From assembly GCA_964577825.1 (NCBI GenBank), contig CAZOBJ010000123.1:1-8438 (forward strand): 8,438 nucleotides of DNA, given 5' to 3'. Both the position numbers and the translations under genes were made by a program. Positions within the stretch are counted from its first letter, which is position 1. The number at the start of each line of letters is the position of its first letter. The notes below the pieces were generated by a model. The model saw only the letters and a program-made list of their open reading frames with translations. It was not told the origin of the DNA and ran no database searches. Shown one piece after another: positions 1 through 8,438 of the stretch. This DNA comes from CAZOBJ01 sp964577825. GTDB taxonomy: Bacteria; Planctomycetota; SZUA-567; JAFGNG01.

Positions 1-3585
<3,585 letters not shown>

Positions 3586-3623
3586 TCGCGCGGCGTGGCC
3601 GCAGCTCAGTGTCCGACTGTCCT

Positions 3624-3655
3624 GCGCGGCCGCCGGCATCCTCCGGCGGTCGCGC
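3624..3655 (+). terminator. GC-rich hairpin after the oxidoreductase gene, possible terminator
   Basis: Arms 3624-3636 and 3643-3655 pair over 13 positions (12 Watson-Crick plus one G-U at 3629/3650) around a six-base loop, CATCCT. It begins 38 bases after the TAA stop at 3583-3585. No T-run follows, so it is not a classical intrinsic terminator. U-less hairpin terminators have been proposed in GC-rich bacteria, and the structure could instead protect the 3' end of the oxidoreductase mRNA. A smaller five-base-pair hairpin (3590-3594 with 3598-3602, loop GTG) lies between it and the stop codon. The pairing is read directly from the sequence; the function is inferred. Confidence 0.45.
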
Positions 3656-3702
3656 GCTTGCGCGTCGTCCGGACATGCCGCCCGGCCGCCGCGAGCCCGA
3701 CC

Positions 3703-3712
3703 GGAGAAAGGA
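3703..3712 (+). promoter_or_regulatory. Shine-Dalgarno region of the glycoside hydrolase gene
   Basis: GGAGAAAGGA contains two purine-rich cores. AAGGA at 3708-3712 sits six bases before the ATG at 3719, which is ideal spacing, and supports that codon as the start. I recognise no -10/-35 promoter pair in the 133-base spacer. Confidence 0.7.
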
Positions 3713-3718
3713 CCACCC

Positions 3719-5706
3719 ATGACGAACCTCGCGGACTGCTACGCCACGCTGGACGGGTCCCTGTTGCGCGTGGGCAACCCCGCCGTGGAGCGGGCCTGGG
3801 ACCTGTCCATGGGCGCGCCGGCCGTGACCTCGGTGCGCGACAAGGCGCGCGGCCGCGAGTGGGCCTGCGAGGCCCCGTACCGCGACGCCCTGCGCCGCTC
3901 GGACCTGCCCCTGCGCGAGGCGCCGTCCGTGGACCTCGCCACGCAGCCGGACGACTTCCGCGGCGCCTGCGAGGAGCACCTGCGCGCCACGGTCACGCTC
4001 GCTTACGCACACGCGCGCGTGACGTGGACCCTGCGCGTGTGGCCCGACCTGCCGGTGGTGCTCAGCCAGTTCCGGCTCGCGTGCACCGCGCCGGGCCCGG
4101 AGCTGGAGCCCGAGCCCTTCTACGACAGCGGGGGCGTGCACCTGCACATGGCCGACGACCGCACCGACTTTTTCGGCCTCGCGCCCCGGCACCTCGCCTG
4201 GCACGTGACCGAGTTCGTGTGCCAAAGCGACTACCACGACAACCTGGTTCTGGAGCGACAGGGGTTCACCTATCCCAAGGAGAACATCCGCGAGCGCGGG
4301 GCCCTTCTGCACCTCGTGGACCGGGTCGACGGCGGGGGACTGGCCGTGTTCAAGCTCGCGCCGCCCTGGCGCGAGGCCCTGCACCACCCGGGCTGGGACT
4401 TCGTGCTCTCCGGGTGCACGCTCGCGGTCACGGGCACGGGCATCACGCCGCAGGAGCTCGCCACGGGCGAACCCTTCGACGCCTACCCCACGGCCCTGGG
4501 CGTCACGGACGGCAGCCCGGGCGCGATGGCCGAGCTCTGCTACCGGCTCGACCGCGCGCGCATCCGCCCGAACCCCGCGCGCACCTTCGCCGTCATGTCG
4601 AACACCTGGGGCGCGGGCCAGGGATCCAAGCGGCTGAACGAGAAGATGTTCGCCCAGGAGATCGCCACCGGCGCGCGCCTGGGGCTCACCCACTGCCAGA
4701 TGGACGCGGGATGGATGGAGGGCCAGTTCGCCAGCCTCAACGTGGAGGGCAACCGGCCCAAGGGCCCGTACGGGATTCTGCCCGATTTCTGGGACGTGAA
4801 CGCGGACAAGTTCCCGCGCGGGCTCGAACCCCTGGTGGCCCTGGCGCGCGACAAGGGGGTGCGCCTGGGGTTCTGGTTCTCCCCGGACGGGACGGGGGGC
4901 GGCGGCGACTACGCGAACTGGGAGCGGGACCGCGACGTCATCCTGCACATGTGGCGCGCCTACGGCATGCGGGCCGTGAAGATCGACGGGGTGTCCGTGC
5001 ACGCCAAGTGCGGCGAGGCGAACCTCCTGCGCCTGTTCGAGTCCGTGTACGAGGGCTCGAACCGCGAGCTGTCCATCAACTTCGACATCACCGGCGGCAA
5101 GTCCAGGCGGCTGGGGCATTTCTACGGCAACGAGTTCACCGGCAACCTGTTCATCGAGAACCGGTACGCCCGCGACGGGACCTACTATCCCTACCGGACC
5201 ACCCGCAGCCTGTGGCAGCTGTGCCGGTATCTGCCCAGCTACCGGCTGCACATGGAGTTCGTCGACGCCCACCTGATGGAGGAGAACTACCCGGCCGACG
5301 ACCCCCTGCGGCCTGCCGCGTTCGGCACGGAGTACAGCTGCGCCGCGGTGCTGTTCGCGAATCCCCTGTGCTGGATGGAGGTCCAGCACCTGACAGCGGA
5401 GGACAAGCGGCGATTGCGCCGGCTGCTGCGCGCGTACCGGCCCCACCAGAAGGCCATTCTGCTCGGACGCGTCCGCCCGATCGGCGAGATGCCCACCGGC
5501 CGGGCCTGGACCGGGTTCCAATCGGTGACCGGGCCGGGCACCGGGTACCTGATGCTCCTGCGCGAGGCGACCGACCGCCCCGAGGCGGCCTACCGGCTCC
5601 ATGACGTGCCCGCGGGCGGTACGCTCGACGTCGAGCGCCTGGCCGGGGCCTCGCGCATGCGCCGGCTGCGCGTGGACGATGCGGGCCGCGTGCGGGTGCG
5701 CCTGCC
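3719..5706 (+). CDS. alpha-galactosidase-like glycoside hydrolase (GH36 / clan GH-D), 3' end lost in gap
   Basis: 662 residues are visible before the gap; no stop codon is seen. The fold assignment rests on a run of GH36-like motifs in order: an N-terminal beta-rich region (about 1-285), then the barrel strands NTWGAG (295-300), QMDAGW (327-332, canonical DDGW), GFWFSPD (384-390) and VKIDGV (420-425). In the last motif D423 aligns with the family nucleophile in K-x-D. Later GH36 motifs are altered. The usual Cys-containing ESCSSGG stretch reads NFDITGGKSRR (454-464). The usual W-x-SDNTD acid/base motif is replaced by FTGNLFIENRY (473-483), followed by YYPYRTTRSLW (489-499). This points to a divergent branch that probably cleaves alpha-galactosyl or related alpha-glycosyl bonds by a retaining mechanism; the true substrate is unknown. 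No signal peptide is visible at the N-terminus, which suggests a cytoplasmic enzyme. The region after about residue 570 looks like a C-terminal beta domain. Confidence 0.75.
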
Positions 5707-5806
5707 NNNNNNNNNNNNNNNNNNNNNNNNNNNNNNNNNNNNNNNNNNNNNNNNNNNNNNNNNNNNNNNNNNNNNNNNNNNNNNNNNNNNNNNNNNNNNN
5801 NNNNNN
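5707..5806. other. assembly gap (100 N)
   Basis: Exactly 100 consecutive N, the conventional placeholder for a scaffold gap of unknown size. It removes the 3' end of the glycoside hydrolase and the 5' end of the secretion ATPase, and may hide additional whole genes. An open frame runs through it only because the lengths happen to sum to a multiple of three. Confidence 0.97.
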
Positions 5807-6979
5807 CTCGTGCGCCTGACTTTTGAGACGGCCGTCAACGTCCAGGCCAGCGACGTGCACTTCGACCCGTTCCGCGACGGCCTGTGCGTGCGCTTTCGCG
5901 TGGGCGGGGTGCTCCACCACCTCGTGGACCTGCCCAAGCCCCTGGCCATGAACGTGGTGCGCCACTGCCAGAACCTGGCGCGGCTGCTCACCCACCGCAG
6001 CAGCCTGCCCCAGGAGGGGTACATCCGCCGCGAGGCCCTGGACATGCCTTACAACTTCCGCATGGCCACGTACCCGACCTACTGGGGCGAGTGCGCCTCG
6101 ATCCGCCTCTTCGGCGCCGAGCCGCAGCTTCGCAGGATCGACGAGCTCGGGTTCCCGGACCACGTCACCCAGGCCCTGCACGACAGCCTGGTGCTCCAGG
6201 ATGGGCTGATCCTGTTGTCCGGTCCCGCGGGCTCGGGCAAGACCACCACCCTGTACGCGGCCCTGCACCACATCGTGGAGGAGAGCAAGGCCACCCGCCG
6301 CGTGGCCACGATCGAGGACCCGGTGGAGAACGTGATCGATGGCGTGATGCAGACCGAGGTCAACCGCCGCGTGAACCTGGACTTCGAGCGCGCCCTGCGC
6401 AGCATCCTGCGCCACGACGTGGGCGTGATCATGGTCGGCGAGATCCGCGACACCGAGACCGCGATGAACGCCGTGGAGGCGAGCCTGACCGGGCACCTGG
6501 TCCTGTCCACGGTGCACGCGGGCCGCGCGTACACGGTGCCCTACCGCCTGTTGGAGATGGGCGTGCCCCCGTATGCGCTCTCCGGCGGCATTCAGCTCGT
6601 GATCGCCGAGCGCCTGGTGCGCGAGCTGCGCGAGGAGCGCAGCCGGCCGCTGACCGAGGAGGAGTCCTCGTGGCTGCCCCAGGCCGCGCGCGAGGGCGCG
6701 CGCACGGTCAACGGAAAGAAGTACAGCCCCATCACCGCGTACGCGGGCCGGTTCGCGCTGGCGGAGAAGCTGGCCACCAGCGAAGACCTGCGCCGCGCGA
6801 TCATGGAGCAGGCGACCCTGTCCCGATTCCGGGAAATCGCCTCCCAGGAGGGCGAGGACCTGCCCGGCCAGGCCCTGCGCGCGGTGCGCGAGGGGCGCAC
6901 CACCTGGCGCGAGGTCCTGCGGGTGCTGGCCGGCGAGCGCGGCCTGGAGCACGGCCGCGTGATCGAACCCGCGCGCTGA
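5807..6979 (+). CDS. GspE/PilB-family type II secretion / type IV pilus ATPase, N-terminus lost in gap
   Basis: 390 residues of the ATPase core are present; the start and the N-terminal domain lie in the gap. These cytoplasmic hexameric ATPases drive assembly of a pseudopilus or pilus. Numbering from the first base after the gap: ASDVHFDPF (14-22) and LPQEGYI (67-73) belong to the N2 domain. Walker A is GPAGSGKTTT (139-148), the Asp box TIEDPVE (168-174), Walker B VIMVGEIRD (207-215) and the His box LTGHLVLSTVH (227-237). Then come RLLEMGVPPYAL (247-258) and the C-terminal helices. Two departures stand out. The zinc-binding tetracysteine region of typical GspE/PilB is absent: after AERLVREL there is REERSRP, and the second pair is replaced around GKKYSPITAYAGR (303-315). 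The usual RQDPD before Walker B reads RHDVG (202-206). The family is secure; GspE versus PilB or another paralogue cannot be decided without the N-terminus. The closest gene downstream is 52 bases away on the same strand. Confidence 0.9.
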   Translation, partial: LVRLTFETAVNVQASDVHFDPFRDGLCVRFRVGGVLHHLVDLPKPLAMNVVRHCQNLARLLTHRSSLPQEGYIRREALDMPYNFRMATYPTYWGECASIRLFGAEPQLRRIDELGFPDHVTQALHDSLVLQDGLILLSGPAGSGKTTTLYAALHHIVEESKATRRVATIEDPVENVIDGVMQTEVNRRVNLDFERALRSILRHDVGVIMVGEIRDTETAMNAVEASLTGHLVLSTVHAGRAYTVPYRLLEMGVPPYALSGGIQLVIAERLVRELREERSRPLTEEESSWLPQAAREGARTVNGKKYSPITAYAGRFALAEKLATSEDLRRAIMEQATLSRFREIASQEGEDLPGQALRAVREGRTTWREVLRVLAGERGLEHGRVIEPAR

Positions 6980-7013
6980 CCGGGCCCGCCCGGCGCGCGC
7001 ATGCGGCAAGGGT

Positions 7014-7020
7014 GAGGAGG
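7014..7020 (+). promoter_or_regulatory. Shine-Dalgarno sequence for the GTG start of the creatininase-family gene
   Basis: GAGGAGG ends 11 bases before the GTG at 7032, slightly longer than ideal spacing. The in-frame codons between 7002 and 7031 include no other start, and the next in-frame GTG (7044) is too close to its own purine stretch, so 7032 is the best choice. A small five-base-pair hairpin (6980-6984 with 6989-6993) lies directly after the upstream stop codon and is too weak to call a terminator. Confidence 0.6.
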
Positions 7021-7031
7021 CGCGTCGCGCC

Positions 7032-7886
7032 GTGACCGAGGAGGTGCGCTACCACAGGCTGCGACCCGCCCAGGCGGTCGCCCGGCGCAAGGCGTGCCCC
7101 GTGGCCTACGTGCCCCTGGGCACGCTCGAGTGGCACGGCCCGCACAATCCCCTGGGCGCGGACGGGCTCCAGGCCGAGGGGCTGGCCGAGGTCTGCGCGC
7201 GCACGGGCGGCGGGCTCGTGTTCCCCACGCTGTACTACGGCGAGAGCCGGGTGACCTCGCTCGTGGACTCCGCGCCTGCCTCGCGCGAGGCCATCGCGCG
7301 CGAGATGGACCTGCCGGCCGAGAACTTCCTGCCCGAGCGCCAGCCGTTTTCGGCCACGGACCAGGCCCTGGCGTACCACCGGCTGCTTGTGCACGTCCTC
7401 GCGGAGATGCAGAGCCTGGGATTCCGCGTGGCCGTGCTCGTGGCCGGGCACTACCCGCTCGTGGACCTGGCCCGCGCAGCGGCGGTGCAATGGGTGAAGC
7501 TGCGCCTGCCCGACCGCACCGCCATGCTCGCCTGGGCATGCGTGGATTATCTCCTCGTGCGCGACCGCTGGCCCCAGGCCGGCGACCACGCGGGCGGGTG
7601 GGAGACCTCGCACATCCTGGCCCTGCATCCGGAGACCGTAGACCTGTCCGCCCTGCCCCCGCGCGAGTCCGCCGACGAGCTCGTCAGCACGGGCACGCGC
7701 TGGCCGCCCTGGGAGGCGAGCGCCGACTTCGGCCACGAGACCCTCCGCGCCGCGGCGGACGCGGTGCTGCGCGAGGTGAACGACCGCCTGGCCCATCCCG
7801 AAGACTACCGCGCCCACGGCGGCGCGCTCTGCGAGGGGCTGTGGCGCGAGCGCCCGGCCCAGGACCCGGACACACAGGCCCCCTAG
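7032..7886 (+). CDS. creatininase-family amidohydrolase, divergent metal site
   Basis: 284 residues, somewhat longer than the usual 240-260 of the family. Creatininase-family members are metal-dependent cytoplasmic amidohydrolases; characterised ones hydrolyse creatinine or formamide-type bonds in cofactor biosynthesis, or process peptides (the mycofactocin protease MftE). The signature LEWHGPHNPLGAD (32-44) supplies the expected metal ligands E33, H35 and D44. The second half of the site is AGHYP (138-142), with H140 matching His120 of creatininase but P142 where creatininase has Glu122. HAGGWETS (186-193) provides E191, matching the conserved H-A-G-x-x-ET-S segment. A stretch at about 70-110 (YGESRVTSLVDSAP onwards) replaces the usual G-x-S-x-x-H-x-GFPGT segment and accounts for part of the extra length. 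The substrate cannot be predicted; creatinine itself is unlikely given these changes. It sits 15 bases upstream of the nitroreductase gene and probably shares its transcript. Confidence 0.85.
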   Translation: MTEEVRYHRLRPAQAVARRKACPVAYVPLGTLEWHGPHNPLGADGLQAEGLAEVCARTGGGLVFPTLYYGESRVTSLVDSAPASREAIAREMDLPAENFLPERQPFSATDQALAYHRLLVHVLAEMQSLGFRVAVLVAGHYPLVDLARAAAVQWVKLRLPDRTAMLAWACVDYLLVRDRWPQAGDHAGGWETSHILALHPETVDLSALPPRESADELVSTGTRWPPWEASADFGHETLRAAADAVLREVNDRLAHPEDYRAHGGALCEGLWRERPAQDPDTQAP

Positions 7887-7889
7887 CCC

Positions 7890-7895
7890 AAGGAG
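7890..7895 (+). promoter_or_regulatory. Shine-Dalgarno sequence of the nitroreductase gene
   Basis: AAGGAG lies six bases before the ATG at 7902, inside the 15-base spacer after the TAG stop of the preceding gene. Strong match and spacing fix the start and imply the gene is translated from a shared message. Confidence 0.8.
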
Positions 7896-7901
7896 ATCGT
7901 C

Positions 7902-8417
7902 ATGGATGTGTACGACGCAGTACGCGCGCGGTTCAGCTGCCGCAACTTCCTGGACAAGGACGTGGACCCGGCGCTCTTGGACAAGGTGCTCGACGCCGCG
8001 CGGCTGGCGCCCTCGGCCTCGAACCGGCAGCGCTGGCGCGTGGTGGTGGTCCGCGACGCGGCCGCCCGCGCCAAGCTCGCCCAGGCCGCCCGCGGCCAGG
8101 CCTTCGTGGGCCAGGCGCCCGTGGTGCTGGCCTTCTGCTCGGAGGGGGACAACGACCACGTGATGACCTGCGGGCAGCTTAGCTACCCCATCGACACCGC
8201 GATCTTCATCGACCACGTGGCCCTGTTGTGCACGGCCGAGGGCCTGGGCACCTGCTGGATCGGCGCGTTCCACGAGGACCAGGCCAAGGCGGCGCTGGGG
8301 ATCCCCGACGAGGTGCGCGTGGTGGAGCTCATGCCCGTGGGCTGGCCGCACGCGGCCGGTCCGTCGGCCAAGAAGCGCCTGTCCCTGGAGGAGATCGTGC
8401 ACCGCGACCGGTGGTAG
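7902..8417 (+). CDS. nitroreductase-family flavoprotein
   Basis: 171 residues, at the short end of the nitroreductase family. Members bind FMN as cytoplasmic homodimers and use NAD(P)H to reduce nitroaromatics, quinones, enones or other acceptors; some have unrelated specialised roles. Visible motifs are RARFSCRNF (8-16), the N-terminal phosphate-binding arginine segment (canonical RRS-x-R-x-F/Y), APSASNRQRW (36-45, canonical APS-x-x-N-x-QPW), the central helix DTAIFIDHVALLC (98-110), and GLGTCWIGAF (115-124), the conserved FMN-contacting turn. The protein continues with a predicted alpha/beta end, VVELMPVGWPH (140-150), which matches the family's V-x-x-x-P-x-GYP strand. The gene is complete, with a TAG stop. 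Physiological substrate unknown; nothing in the neighbours specifies one. Confidence 0.9.
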   Translation: MDVYDAVRARFSCRNFLDKDVDPALLDKVLDAARLAPSASNRQRWRVVVVRDAAARAKLAQAARGQAFVGQAPVVLAFCSEGDNDHVMTCGQLSYPIDTAIFIDHVALLCTAEGLGTCWIGAFHEDQAKAALGIPDEVRVVELMPVGWPHAAGPSAKKRLSLEEIVHRDRW

Positions 8418-8438
8418 GGGGGCATCCCCGCAGGGACC

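Noticed and set aside
3595..5604. A 669-codon + strand frame overlapping the glycoside hydrolase
   Set aside because: Arg/Pro/Gly/Ala-dominated translation without motifs, in a shifted frame of a gene with clear GH36 motifs and a good ribosome-binding site.
6980..6993. Small inverted repeat directly after the ATPase stop
   Set aside because: A five-base-pair stem with a four-base loop is expected by chance at this GC content and the short spacer suggests read-through to the next gene.
6801..8402. A 533-codon minus-strand frame opposite the creatininase and nitroreductase genes
   Set aside because: Both + strand genes have recognisable catalytic motifs and Shine-Dalgarno sequences; the antisense translation has none.
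8417..8436. Possible terminator after the nitroreductase stop (GGGG and CCCC runs)
   Set aside because: Only four-base stems can form (8417-8420 with 8426-8429, or 8425-8428 with 8433-8436), no T-run follows, and the window ends before any larger structure could be judged.

Overview
The window is 8,438 bases of very GC-rich DNA with all supportable genes on the + strand. It contains one scaffold gap: exactly 100 N at 5707-5806. Strong GC bias in third codon positions keeps long spurious frames open on both strands, so gene calls here rest on recognisable protein motifs and start signals rather than on ORF length. A single-chain pyruvate:ferredoxin oxidoreductase, a GspE/PilB-type secretion or pilus ATPase and a glycan hydrolase together suggest a Gram-negative, anaerobic or fermentative bacterium. 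The exact 100-N run suggests a draft scaffold, possibly metagenomic. The gene mix would fit a GC-rich member of the PVC superphylum (Kiritimatiellota or Lentisphaerota type) or a similar polysaccharide degrader, but this is a guess without a phylogenetic marker.

Layout. (1) 1-3585: nearly complete pyruvate:ferredoxin (flavodoxin) oxidoreductase whose true start probably lies just upstream of the window. (2) 3586-3718: 133-base intergenic spacer with a strong GC-rich hairpin, a probable factor-independent or attenuating terminator, then a Shine-Dalgarno sequence. (3) 3719-5706: an alpha-galactosidase-like (GH36 / clan GH-D) glycoside hydrolase, cut at its 3' end by the gap. (4) 5807-6979: the C-terminal part of a GspE/PilB-family ATPase, cut at its 5' end by the gap. 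(5) 7032-7886: a creatininase-family amidohydrolase starting with GTG. (6) 7902-8417: a small nitroreductase-family flavoprotein. The spacers between the last three genes are 52 and 15 bases, so they may be co-transcribed.

The frame happens to stay open across the N run and would translate as a 1,086-residue hydrolase-ATPase 'fusion'. This is an assembly artefact, because the 100 N are almost certainly a placeholder of unknown true length.

Functionally, the oxidoreductase makes acetyl-CoA and reduced ferredoxin from pyruvate, and the hydrolase would feed sugar from alpha-galactosides or related glycans. The other genes do not form an obvious pathway with them. I see no CRISPR array, mobile element, tRNA, rRNA or clearly new multi-gene system. 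The most interesting signals are departures from family consensus: a GspE-type ATPase without its zinc-binding cysteines and with an altered Walker B approach, a creatininase homologue with a metal-ligand position changed to proline, and a GH36-like enzyme without the usual acid/base motif.
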